A stretch of 64,000 bases of DNA from Treponema sp. Marseille-Q3903 (GTDB lineage Bacteria; Spirochaetota; Spirochaetia; Treponematales; Treponemataceae). The notes under the pieces were generated by a model. The model was given only the letters and a program-made list of their open reading frames with translations. It was not told the DNA's origin and did not search any database. Each line of letters begins with the position of its first letter. Within the stretch, counting starts at the first letter, position 1. The stretch spans positions 1,984,001 through 2,048,000 of the forward strand of contig NZ_JACSEU010000001.1 in NCBI RefSeq assembly GCF_014334335.1. Direction: 5' to 3'. This document shows, piece by piece, positions 1-11,312 of the stretch. Made by a program: the position numbers and the translations under genes.

Positions 1-428
1 GATGTTGACTGTGGTCTACCCGGTTCAATTTTATCAGCAAGAAATAAAGCTTTTGTCAAATCGCACATTTTTTCAATTCCAGATGTGTGGTTCGCAACTG
101 CTTCAAGAATATCGTTATCTTTGATGCCGAATTTTTCTTTCATGACAACGGCGGCAGCTCTTCCATGCAATAGCGAAGGATTTTCAAGCTCCATCTGCGA
201 AATCGGATTTCCGTCGCGCTTTGCAATTCTTATCATCTCGTCATAAGGCAGATCTTTACACATATCGTGCCCGATTCCTGCAAGATAGCCCGCTCTATCA
301 TCTAATCCGCAAAGCCTGCAAATCTTCGCACACATTTCGGCAACGCGTTTTGAATGTTCATATCGCGATTTTTTTACTGACTTTTTTGTGTACTCTCTAA
401 TCTGCTCTGTCAGTTTTTCCCAATCCAT
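1..428 (-). CDS. yqeK: YqeK-like HD-domain hydrolase, 3' part cut by window edge
   Basis: Reading inward from the ATG at 428 gives an open frame to the window edge. It carries an HD-type phosphohydrolase signature: an early His in SKRVAEM, GIGHDMCKD with the paired His-Asp, and LADKIEPGR near the edge, which is the characteristic YqeK motif. YqeK proteins hydrolyse diadenosine tetraphosphate symmetrically (established for the family). The start overlaps the 3' end of nadD by about 32 bp, and nadD-yqeK pairing is common in Firmicutes and spirochaetes, so the genes are probably translationally coupled. The C-terminus lies outside the window. The family call is confident; the physiological substrate here is inferred. 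Confidence 0.85.
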   Translation of the reverse strand, partial: MDWEKLTEQIREYTKKSVKKSRYEHSKRVAEMCAKICRLCGLDDRAGYLAGIGHDMCKDLPYDEMIRIAKRDGNPISQMELENPSLLHGRAAAVVMKEKFGIKDNDILEAVANHTSGIEKMCDLTKALFLADKIEPGRPQST

Positions 429-1089
429 TGAATTTCCCTTCCGCTATTGTCCTTTCAATATACTCAAAAACCGAGCGTGGAACAAGATATTTGTAACTTC
501 TGCCAAATGATATGCGCGTGCGAATCTCTGTAGAAGAAACAGAGACCATAGGATATTTTATCATTGTATAATCGTAACCAAATTTATCTGCATCAAAATC
601 TGAAGCAAAATCAGAGTTGAAATGACCTATGGGCGTGTTTCGGCTCGACGTAGACTCTCTGCTTACCATATCTTGTCTGCGCGGCACAATGATAAAATCT
701 ACGAGTTTTGCAATACGCTCCGGCTTATTCCAATTGTGAAATTCTGCGGCAACTTCTTCGCCCATCAAAAAGCCGATTTTACCTTCAATCACATCTTTAT
801 ATTTTTCTGTGATAAATTCTATCGTGTCTACAGAATATGAAATTCCCTTCCTTGTTATTTCACAGTCTTCAACATCAAAATGTCCGTCGCCTTCAGAACG
901 GCAAAACAGGCGGACTTGTTCAAGGCGCTGTTCCGGTGAAAAACCGTCATTTATCTGTTTGTGAGGTGGAATAAATGTTGGCACAAACAAAACTTTATCG
1001 TAGCCAAGCTCTTTAATAGCAGTGTCGCCGAGCATTGCGTGTCCAATGTGAAGAGGATTAAAACTTCCGCCCAAAACAGCAATTTTCAT
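397..1089 (-). CDS. nadD: Nicotinate-nucleotide adenylyltransferase
   Basis: Catalyses ATP + nicotinate mononucleotide to deamido-NAD+ in cytoplasmic NAD synthesis. The 230-residue product begins with the nucleotidyltransferase signature GGSFNPLHIGHAML (family GGTFDPxHxGH) and has the C-terminal SVSSTEIR motif (family ISSTxIR) that binds phosphate. Its length is normal for NadD. It starts only 3 nt after the obgE stop and overlaps yqeK at its own 3' end, so it sits in an obgE-nadD-yqeK transcription unit. No separate ribosome binding site is obvious between obgE and nadD, which suggests coupling. Nothing looks damaged. Confidence 0.95.
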   Translation of the reverse strand: MKIAVLGGSFNPLHIGHAMLGDTAIKELGYDKVLFVPTFIPPHKQINDGFSPEQRLEQVRLFCRSEGDGHFDVEDCEITRKGISYSVDTIEFITEKYKDVIEGKIGFLMGEEVAAEFHNWNKPERIAKLVDFIIVPRRQDMVSRESTSSRNTPIGHFNSDFASDFDADKFGYDYTMIKYPMVSVSSTEIRTRISFGRSYKYLVPRSVFEYIERTIAEGKFNGLGKTDRAD

Positions 1090-1092
1090 TTT

Positions 1093-2199
1093 TTACTTTT
1101 CACTTCCCGGGTATTGAATATCGTCTTCTTCTGAAAAATATTTTGTATTCATAAAACTCGGTGTCGTTTTTTCATTTTTATCTTTATAATCAGAGTTCCT
1201 GTTTACAAGTTTTACGATATGTTCCCTTGCAGAGTTCATTCCAAATCCTGTCATCACAGAAACAGGAATTACATTTGTATTCGGCTCGGATTTTTTGATT
1301 TTTTCTACAACTTCCATCGTCCGCTCGTAAACGCCATCTTCGTCAATTTTGTTGCATAGCACAATCTTCGGCTTTTCCATGAGAGCGTCAGAAAAATTTG
1401 AAAGCTCATTGCAGAGAGTATCGTACGCTGTGAGATAATTTTCATCGCTACAGTCGATCATAAATATCAGACATGAAGTCCTTGTGATGTGTTTGAGGAA
1501 TGTATCGCCAAGACCAAGCCCTTCAGATGCACCTTCAATGATTCCCGGAATATCAGCGATTATGATATCGCTTTCGTCATCAATGCGCAGCACACCGAGG
1601 TTCGGAATTATCGTTGTAAACGGATACGGAGCAATCTTCGGGCGGGCATTTGTAAAGAAAGTAAGCAGAGATGATTTACCTGCGTTAGGAAACCCTACAA
1701 GTCCGACATCAGCCATGATAGAAAGTTCAAGTTTTAAAAAACGTTTTTCGCCGGGCTGACCGGGATTTGCCTGACGAGGAGCCTGATTTGTTGAAGTCTT
1801 AAAGTGTACATTTCCCCAGCCGCCTTTACCGCCTGTCAAAAAGATAAACCGCTCTTCGCCTTTCGCAGTTGAAAAATCGTAGATGATTTCTTCGGTTTCT
1901 GCATCGCGAATCGTAGTTCCGGGAGGGACAGCTATTATACAGTCTTCTCCGTCAGCGCCATAACGATTCCAACCTTGACCATCGCCGCCGTTTTGAGCTT
2001 TAAAACAGTGCTTGTGACGCAGTTTCGCCAAAGTACGAAGATTTCGTTTTACACAAAAAATTATATCGCCACCTTTTCCGCCATCTCCGCCGTTCGGTCC
2101 ACCATAAGGAATGTATTTTTCGCGGCGAAAAGCAACACATCCATTGCCGCCTTTACCGGAGCGAACTTCAATTATAGTTTCGTCAGCAAAACCTATCAT
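1093..2199 (-). CDS. obgE: Obg-family ribosome-assembly GTPase
   Basis: Essential GTPase of the 50S-assembly and stress pathway. The start chosen is the ATG at 2199 (protein begins MIGFADETIIEV) because GGGAGA lies about 6 nt upstream and Obg proteins start this way; upstream in-frame ATGs at 2211 and 2235 would add 4 to 12 residues with no family support. Glycine-rich Obg fold comes first (RSGKGGNGCVAFRREKY), then the G domain with GFPNAGKSS (G1), DIPG (G3), NKID (G4) and SVMTGFG (G5). After the G domain only a short acidic, Ser-rich tail remains, so the optional OCT domain is absent. First gene of the obgE-nadD-yqeK unit, separated from rpmA by a terminator and a structured leader. Confidence 0.95.
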   Translation of the reverse strand: MIGFADETIIEVRSGKGGNGCVAFRREKYIPYGGPNGGDGGKGGDIIFCVKRNLRTLAKLRHKHCFKAQNGGDGQGWNRYGADGEDCIIAVPPGTTIRDAETEEIIYDFSTAKGEERFIFLTGGKGGWGNVHFKTSTNQAPRQANPGQPGEKRFLKLELSIMADVGLVGFPNAGKSSLLTFFTNARPKIAPYPFTTIIPNLGVLRIDDESDIIIADIPGIIEGASEGLGLGDTFLKHITRTSCLIFMIDCSDENYLTAYDTLCNELSNFSDALMEKPKIVLCNKIDEDGVYERTMEVVEKIKKSEPNTNVIPVSVMTGFGMNSAREHIVKLVNRNSDYKDKNEKTTPSFMNTKYFSEEDDIQYPGSEK

Positions 2200-2283
2200 A
2201 TTTTCTCCCATAAAAACTTTTGCAGGAAATAGCAATTTCCGAAAAAGTTTTTAGCCGTGCGCAAGAGCGCACACGTTCAATAG

Positions 2284-2416
2284 TCGAGTTTGCAAAATAA
2301 AGCGTATCGTATTCATTTGATTTTTATCGAAACGACACGTATACACGTCTTCTGCAAACATCCAGGCAAACTCGAGATAAAAAGTATCGGCGATATTTCA
2401 GACGACACTTTTTATC
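2284..2416 (-). promoter_or_regulatory. Structured leader upstream of obgE
   Basis: On the minus strand a hairpin pairs GATAAAAAGT-x-TCG (2416 side) with CGA-x-ACTTTTTATC (from 2376), 13 of 14 pairs. It is followed at once by a longer-range pairing of CGAGTTTGC (about 2375-2367) with GCAAACTCG (about 2292-2284). A third small hairpin, GTGCGC-AAGA-GCGCAC, lies at 2257-2272 nearer obgE. No protein gene of convincing size is present; one frame could encode a 21-residue peptide ending near 2253. Read as a candidate structured 5' UTR. Function is unknown. Confidence 0.4.
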
Positions 2417-2456
2417 ACACCTCCTGCCCTAATCAAGAGTTGAAGGGCGTTTGTCT

Positions 2457-2618
2457 GTCAACAAAGTTTTGTTTGTCACAAAAGATTTGTCTGGCACAAA
2501 AACCTTGTCCGCCACCAAATTTTTATTTGCTAAAAAAAGTCCGGTCACTACAAAAGGTTTGGTTACCATAAAAAGTTTTTTTATCAAACAAAAATATTTT
2601 ATCAAAAAAAATGCCCGG
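2457..2618. repeat. Degenerate 18-bp tandem repeat, about 9 units
   Basis: Nine consecutive 18-bp units can be laid out by eye (2457, 2475, 2493, 2511 and so on). The consensus is close to RTCACAAAARNTTTGTYT, and several units contain an internal palindrome of the ACAAA-x-TTTGT kind. Translated on the plus strand this gives a six-residue periodicity, but no start or coding signal supports a gene. It lies between the rpmA terminator and the obgE leader. Similar degenerate arrays of other unit lengths occur near 11.1 kb and 56.0 kb. Confidence 0.7.
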
Positions 2619-2644
2619 CGATTTTATACAAAGTCGAACCGGGC
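2603..2644 (-). terminator. Intrinsic terminator after rpmA
   Basis: On the minus strand GCCCGG and CCGGGC (2644-2639 and 2618-2613) close a hairpin that runs straight into a T-rich stretch (A-rich on plus at 2603-2610). It lies about 27 nt past the rpmA stop, so it should end the rplU-rpmA transcript before obgE. Confidence 0.8.
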
Positions 2645-2670
2645 GTTTTTATTATCTGGCAAAAAGCAGA

Positions 2671-2925
2671 TTATTTTGCTGCTTCAATAGAAACGATTTT
2701 GTGATTGTTTCTTTTTCCAAAAACAACCTTTCCATCAGCCGTAGCAAACAAGCTGTCATCGCCACCTTTCATCACATTGTCACCAGGATAAAATTTTGTT
2801 CCACGCTGTCTGACAATGATAGAACCTGCAGTAACAGTTTCTCCAGCATATCTTTTTACACCCAAATTCTTCGGATTCGGATCTCGTCCGTTTTTAGCAC
2901 CAGATCCACCACGTGTTCTTCCCAT
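2671..2925 (-). CDS. rpmA: 50S ribosomal protein L27
   Basis: Structural protein of the large subunit near the peptidyl-transferase centre. The 84-residue product shows the L27 pattern, [19 protein letters not shown] near the N-terminus and [13 protein letters not shown] in the middle. The N-terminus starts directly with MGRTRGGS, with no cleavable extension. This fits the absence of a prp/ysxB protease gene between rplU and rpmA. The gap to rplU is 22 nt, and AAGGAG precedes the ATG. Co-transcribed with rplU and followed by a terminator. Confidence 0.97.
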   Translation of the reverse strand: MGRTRGGSGAKNGRDPNPKNLGVKRYAGETVTAGSIIVRQRGTKFYPGDNVMKGGDDSLFATADGKVVFGKRNNHKIVSIEAAK

Positions 2926-2947
2926 AGTAATCTCCTTAAAAAATCAA

Positions 2948-3262
2948 TTATGCAAGTGTGACAGATTCAACACGCACTTTTGTGTAATGCTGTCTATGAC
3001 CAATCAAGCGATGGTAGTCTTTCTTCGATTTGTATTTGAAAACCAATACTTTTTTATCACGGAAAGAATCCTCTACAACTACAGTTACTTTTGCACCCTT
3101 AACATAAGGAGTACCAACACTGATTTTATCTCCGTCACTTACTAAAAGAACAGTATCAATGTCAATTTTTGTACCTTTTTCAGCATCAAGCTTGTCTACT
3201 GTAAGGACAACATCTTTTTCAGCTTTGTACTGTTTGCCCTTGAATTCAATAGTTGCGTACAT
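2948..3262 (-). CDS. rplU: 50S ribosomal protein L21
   Basis: Large-subunit protein that binds 23S rRNA. The 104-residue product begins MYATIEFKGKQYKAEKDV, a clear L21 start, and contains the C-terminal KYKSKKDYHRLIGHRQHYT motif. An AGAGG Shine-Dalgarno lies 7 nt before the ATG. First gene of the rplU-rpmA operon, with its own promoter about 155 bp upstream, which leaves a leader of about 150 nt. Such leaders are often used for ribosomal protein feedback, but I see no named motif. Confidence 0.97.
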   Translation of the reverse strand: MYATIEFKGKQYKAEKDVVLTVDKLDAEKGTKIDIDTVLLVSDGDKISVGTPYVKGAKVTVVVEDSFRDKKVLVFKYKSKKDYHRLIGHRQHYTKVRVESVTLA

Positions 3263-3416
3263 ATAATACCTCTATTAAAATAGTTCGTTTATCAACGCCA
3301 GATGCAGAGAAAACAGGAAACGAAATTCAATCTGCAAAAGACTAGCAAATAAACTGATTAATGATATAAAACGGGGATTAAATATCATTACACCTGAATT
3401 TAATTACGTAAGGAAG

Positions 3417-3445
3417 ATAATATCAAAAATGAGTTTTTTGTGCAA
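3417..3445 (-). promoter_or_regulatory. Sigma-70-type promoter for rplU-rpmA
   Basis: On the minus strand TTGCAC (3445-3440), a 17-nt spacer and TATTAT (3422-3417). This predicts a start near 3410 and a leader of about 150 nt before rplU. Confidence 0.6.
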
Positions 3446-3478
3446 TAGCAACCAAACTTTCCCGTTAAATAAAAAAAA

Positions 3479-3581
3479 GCCGGCAACGTCACTCGCTAAA
3501 GCTCGCTCCCAAGCCGAACGGGGGAGGAACCTAAAACGACCCACTTGTGGCTCGTTTTTTAACGGTTCTCCAGTCGTCGGC
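3479..3581 (-). ncRNA. 5S-like structured element, copy 1
   Basis: On the minus strand a 103-nt segment is closed by GCCGaCGAC and GTTGcCGGC (8 of 9 pairs), directly followed by a T-run. One arm pairs GGAGAACC with GGTTcCTCC (one bulge) and carries a strong inner hairpin AAAACGA-xxx-TCGTTTT. The second arm includes CTCCC/GGGAG around CCGTTCGG. The ends resemble the 5S gene (GCCGG...TTGCCGGC plus T-run), but the middle does not. It could be a decayed 5S copy that kept a three-armed fold, a terminator-like element, or a small RNA. No expression evidence is available. Confidence 0.45.
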
Positions 3582-3776
3582 TTCTACTAACCTACGCTTA
3601 CGCTACCAAGTTTTTGACGCTCGTAAACTCGCTAAAACTCGCGCAGAAGAGCTATCCTTATTCGGCGTCGCCTCACGACGCGAGGCTTTGCCTCGCTCAC
3701 AAAAGTTTGACTGCTCTTCAGCTATAGACAAAACAACACAGTCATTTTTTTGGAAAATCAGAGTTAAATAAAAAAA

Positions 3777-3879
3777 GCCGGCAACGTCACTCGCTAAAGC
3801 TCGCTCCCAAGCCGAACGGGGGAGGAACCTAAAACGACCCACTTGTGGCTCGTTTTTTAACGGTTCTCCAGTCGTCGGC
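3777..3879 (-). ncRNA. 5S-like structured element, copy 2
   Basis: Same 103 nt as the element at 3479-3581 as far as I can read, with the same closing stem, two arms and trailing T-run. Because the two copies do not differ, they give no covariation support for the fold; they only show a recent duplication or homogenisation. Confidence 0.45.
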
Positions 3880-4111
3880 TTCTACTAGCCCGCAGAAGAG
3901 CTATCCGGGTTCGGCTTCTACTAACCTACGCTTACGCTACCAAGTTTTTGACGCTCGTAAACTCGCTAAAGCTCGCGCAGAAGAGCTATCCTTATTCGGC
4001 GTCGCCTCACGACGCGAGGCTTTGCCTCGCTCACAAGAGTTTGACTGCTCTTCAGCTATAGACAAAACAACACAGTCATTTTTTTTGAAAATCAGAGTTA
4101 AATAAAAAAAA

Positions 4112-4221
4112 GCCGGCAACTATCTACTTTCCCGCTAAAGAGCAGTATCATCGACGTAAGAGAGCTTGACTTCCGTGTTCGGAATGGGAACGGGTATTGC
4201 CTCTCCACTATGGTCACCGGC
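4112..4221 (-). rRNA. rrf: 5S ribosomal RNA
   Basis: The 110-nt minus-strand segment starts GCCGGTGACC, ends GTTGCCGGC and contains the conserved CCGAACACGGAAGTCAAGC block of loop B/C. Helix I pairs perfectly at the ends, and a T-run follows immediately, so the 5S helix plus T-run may itself serve as the operon terminator. About 90 nt separate it from the 23S gene. Confidence 0.95.
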
Positions 4222-4312
4222 ATTTATAAACAAAATAAAAAACTAAGAGTAAGTCTGTTCTAGGACAGAGCACACGGAACGGAAAAAACTTTAAGTAAAA
4301 GGAAATGAAAAT

Positions 4313-9056
<4,744 letters not shown>

Positions 9057-9350
9057 TATTTCTAAGTCCCGAAGGACTAAGATTTTCCATAAATCGTTCA
9101 ATCACAGCTTTATTTTTGCTGAAATTGATTTTCAATTCTTAATTCGTGAACCGAATTAAGCGGTATGTTTTTTATTCAATTGAAACACTTAAAACAAATT
9201 ATATGTCAATTGTTTCCTTCCCTGAACTGTCAAAGAATCTTTTGGATTTTCGTCCAAATCTCAGGCTTTTATTGTAAAACCTGCGAAAAAATATCATTTT
9301 ACTGCTATTTTGTGCCGCCCAAAAGATGTGGTTTTGTGACGGTGAAGATG

Positions 9351-9379
9351 AATATACATCTGAATTAAAAAAGTGTCAA
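9351..9379 (-). promoter_or_regulatory. rRNA operon promoter
   Basis: Minus strand: TTGACA (9379-9374), 17-nt spacer, TATATT (9356-9351). This leaves a leader of about 290 nt before 16S. A second TTGACA/TATAAT-like cluster lies nearer 16S at about 9198-9209, but its spacing is poor. The 9057-9350 stretch is otherwise A+T-rich leader with no gene. Confidence 0.7.
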
Positions 9380-9392
9380 CATAATTTTTAAT

Positions 9393-10100
9393 TTATTTTT
9401 CTTTTTTTTCTACTTTTTTTCCCTTTTTTTTGTGCGCAGGCGAAAAAAAATTTGATATTTTTGATATTTTATAAATAATCGTTGCAAACAACACGATTAT
9501 TGCCGCGTAATCTATAAAAAAAAGGAAGTATCCTGATTCAAAATCTAAAAAGAAAAACTCTTGCTGCAATATGAGATAACGCCATACTCCGCGTTTTATA
9601 AAAGCATAGATTCCGTACAGACATGACAGCGCAAGTATAATTTTTGCGGCAACTGAAACAGTTTTGCTAAAACTTCGTTTTGAAAGGTGTCTTATGATGG
9701 TGTTCACATGAAGCCCGATGTGAAATGACATAAACATAAAATACCAGTGGGAGCTCAATAAATGCGCAATTCTGGCAAATCCGAGACCGCTTTTTATTTT
9801 CAAAAATAAAAAAACATAATTTGAAAGAACTATTCCGCTAATCATCAAAAATATTGAGCAAATCAAGATGCCGCAGTTTATGATTGACTGCATTGCTCTG
9901 TAACAATTGTAGCTTCCGCAAAAAACAGCCGCATACCATTTTCTGTTTAAGATGATGTGAATACCCCAAAGCACAAACAAAGATATGCCGAGAATTTCGT
10001 GCACGATATCTGCAGGAAATAAATATGCGCCGCCCATCAGAAAAATCGAAACGAGAGTCATTGAGATGTCAATTGACATGCGTATTTTGCCGCTCTTCAT
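9393..10100 (-). CDS. DUF4405-type membrane cytochrome-like protein
   Basis: A 235-residue protein with about five to six hydrophobic segments and paired membrane histidines in the DUF4405 style (VHEILG, WGIHIIL, IAHLLSSHW, FHIGLH). Related proteins are small b-type cytochromes linked to extracytoplasmic flavin and flavodoxin electron transfer (established association for the family; assignment here is from pattern only). The C-terminus is a lysine-rich cytoplasmic tail. It lies downstream of an exported flavodoxin and a broken monooxygenase on the same strand, which supports a membrane electron-transfer role. I am confident it is a membrane protein and moderately confident of the family. Heme binding is inferred. 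Confidence 0.65.
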   Translation of the reverse strand: MKSGKIRMSIDISMTLVSIFLMGGAYLFPADIVHEILGISLFVLWGIHIILNRKWYAAVFCGSYNCYRAMQSIINCGILICSIFLMISGIVLSNYVFLFLKIKSGLGFARIAHLLSSHWYFMFMSFHIGLHVNTIIRHLSKRSFSKTVSVAAKIILALSCLYGIYAFIKRGVWRYLILQQEFFFLDFESGYFLFFIDYAAIIVLFATIIYKISKISNFFSPAHKKKGKKVEKKEK

Positions 10101-10127
10101 TTTGCCTTTTTTATATTATATTTTGTT

Positions 10128-10398
10128 TTATTCCCGAATGAAGTTTTTGTCTTGTTCCGGGATTTTGTCATCTGAATAAAAACGCTCAATTTTCATATGA
10201 AGGTTATATTTTTCTCGCAGTTCAGCAATTTTTTTCATCATAGGAGAAGAGTGATGAATGTCTATCGCATTTTGATCTTCCCATGAATCTATTAAGAGCA
10301 CGGTTTCCTGGTCTCCATAAAACGGCACAAAATATTCGTAACGAAGATTTCCTTTTTCAGTTTGTGCCTGTGTAACTAAGATTTACAGTAATACTCAT
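10128..10398 (-). pseudogene. Broken quinol/antibiotic-biosynthesis monooxygenase (ABM fold)
   Basis: The gene begins at an ATG at 10398 that overlaps the flavodoxin stop as TAATG, and reads MSITVNLSYTGTN before a stop. In another frame the remainder resumes as TEKGNLRYEYFVPF and runs on through ETVLLIDSWEDQNAIDIHH and a normal C-terminus. In intact ABM/YgiN-type proteins these two parts are joined by roughly 20-25 residues, so an internal deletion has removed that piece and shifted the frame. An in-frame GTG at 10328 could only give a 66-residue fragment. Most likely non-functional. Confidence 0.75.
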
Positions 10399-10928
10399 TA
10401 TTTCAAAAGTTTTTCTATATTTTTTTTCATATCGGCAGCTTTGGTTCTTGTAAAGTCAGCACCGCCTTTATAGCTGCAACCTTGAGCAATTTTTGCAAGC
10501 TCTGAACCGCTTTTTCCGAGTCTGCTCCCACCGCTCGTACAAAATGTCATAAGTGTTTTCCCATTCCAATCCTGACTTTCTACAAATGTGTAGACAATTT
10601 TCGGTGCGTACGACCACCAGATTGGATAGCATAAGATAACAGTATCGTAATCGCTTATATCGATTTTGTTTTGCATTGCAGGTCGACTCTTCGGATCTCT
10701 GCATTCTATTGTTGTGAGTGATTTTTTGTCGTGCCAGTTTAAATCTTCGGCTGTATATTTATGAACAGGTTCTATCTCGAAAATATCTGCATCGATTTCT
10801 TCAGCCAATGTTTTTGCCATCTTTTGAGTTGTCCCTGTTGCGCTGAAATAAACAACAGCAGTCTTTGCAAATGTAGCTGTCATTGCCATAGATGATAATA
10901 AAATTGTCAATAATGTCTTTTTCATCAC
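10398..10928 (-). CDS. Exported flavodoxin
   Basis: A 176-residue protein with an N-terminal signal peptide (MMKKTLLTILLSS to TFA) followed by a flavodoxin fold. VVYFSATGTTQKMA is the FMN phosphate loop, ILCYPIWWSYAPK holds the aromatic residue over the isoalloxazine ring, and FCTSGGSRLGKSG is the third FMN loop. The export signal places it in the periplasm, where it could pass electrons to or from the DUF4405 protein downstream (inference). Translationally coupled to the broken monooxygenase by TAATG. A cleaved rather than lipid-anchored signal is likely because no lipobox Cys is seen. Confidence 0.85.
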   Translation of the reverse strand: MMKKTLLTILLSSMAMTATFAKTAVVYFSATGTTQKMAKTLAEEIDADIFEIEPVHKYTAEDLNWHDKKSLTTIECRDPKSRPAMQNKIDISDYDTVILCYPIWWSYAPKIVYTFVESQDWNGKTLMTFCTSGGSRLGKSGSELAKIAQGCSYKGGADFTRTKAADMKKNIEKLLK

Positions 10929-11312
10929 GCCTCCATCAAATTGTCATCGTTATGTTTTAATTTCTGATTTTACACGCGGTTTTAATCACGCATATCTGAA
11001 TCTCTGTCATTTGTGAATTATATTTGATTTTTTACTTTTTTTTCAACATTTTTATCGAATGGGCGCAGTGTTGTAGACTTTTGCGTGGGTTTGCACAGTG
11101 TTGTAAACTTTTATGCGGTTTTGTGCAGACTTGTGCAACTTTGAAGGAGTTGCGCCCTTTACGCAGCTTTGCGGCGTGGCATTTCCTTATATCAAGCCAA
11201 TACAACAATCGCATTCAACTGAGTTTAAATTCGCAAAATAAAATGATAGTATAAAGTCACACGCTGATATTTTCAGATTAAGAAAATATTGCACCCTAGA
11301 GGTATGACAAAA
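10929..11312. other. Intergenic region before fhs
   Basis: No convincing gene. It holds the divergent upstream regions of the flavodoxin operon (minus) and fhs (plus), a degenerate repeat at about 11055-11165, and an inverted repeat ATATTTTC-N7-GAAAATAT at 11267-11289 just before fhs that could be an operator or leader hairpin. A weak TATAAA-like -10 lies near 11250, with no clear -35. Confidence 0.5.
11055..11165. repeat. Degenerate repeat of about 30 bp, 2-3 copies
   Basis: On the plus strand the pattern GCRCAGTGTTGTARACTTTT, then a short GCG-TTTG part, appears at about 11056 and 11086 and in a weaker third form near 11118 (GTGCAGACTTGTGCAACTTT). On the minus strand this appears as a repeated peptide-like KSLQHCA, but there is no coding support. 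Confidence 0.55.

Larger units (their letters stand above)
3464..4098 (-). repeat. Two long structured direct repeats between 5S rRNA and rplU
   Basis: Two nearly identical blocks of about 300 and 335 bp (about 3464-3763 and 3764-4098) follow the 5S gene in the rRNA direction; the second has a roughly 36-bp extra piece near 3887-3922. Each begins with the same GTTAAAT plus A-run junction that also borders the 5S gene, so the 5S and the two blocks look like three members of one tandem series. Each block holds a 103-nt structured element (separate entries). It also holds a region of perfect small hairpins (GAGGC-AAA-GCCTC and GCGTCG-TGAG-CGACGC on the minus strand) framed by GAAGAGC/GCTCTTC. 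The open frames crossing it show no coding features. Confidence 0.85.

Noticed and set aside
2290-2690. Plus-strand frames of 79-93 residues between obgE and rpmA
   Set aside because: They cross the terminator and the 18-bp repeat; the peptide periodicity comes from the repeat. No ribosome site.
3547-4119. Frames of 60-86 residues in the region next to 5S
   Set aside because: They occur on both strands, change with each repeat copy, and overlay strong RNA hairpins.
9198-9209. Second rRNA promoter close to 16S
   Set aside because: TTGACA and TATAAT are adjacent rather than 17 nt apart, and no partner box is found at proper spacing.
10128-10328. 66-residue monooxygenase as an intact small gene
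   Set aside because: Its only start is an in-frame GTG inside a conserved strand of the fold, while the true N-terminus lies upstream in another frame.
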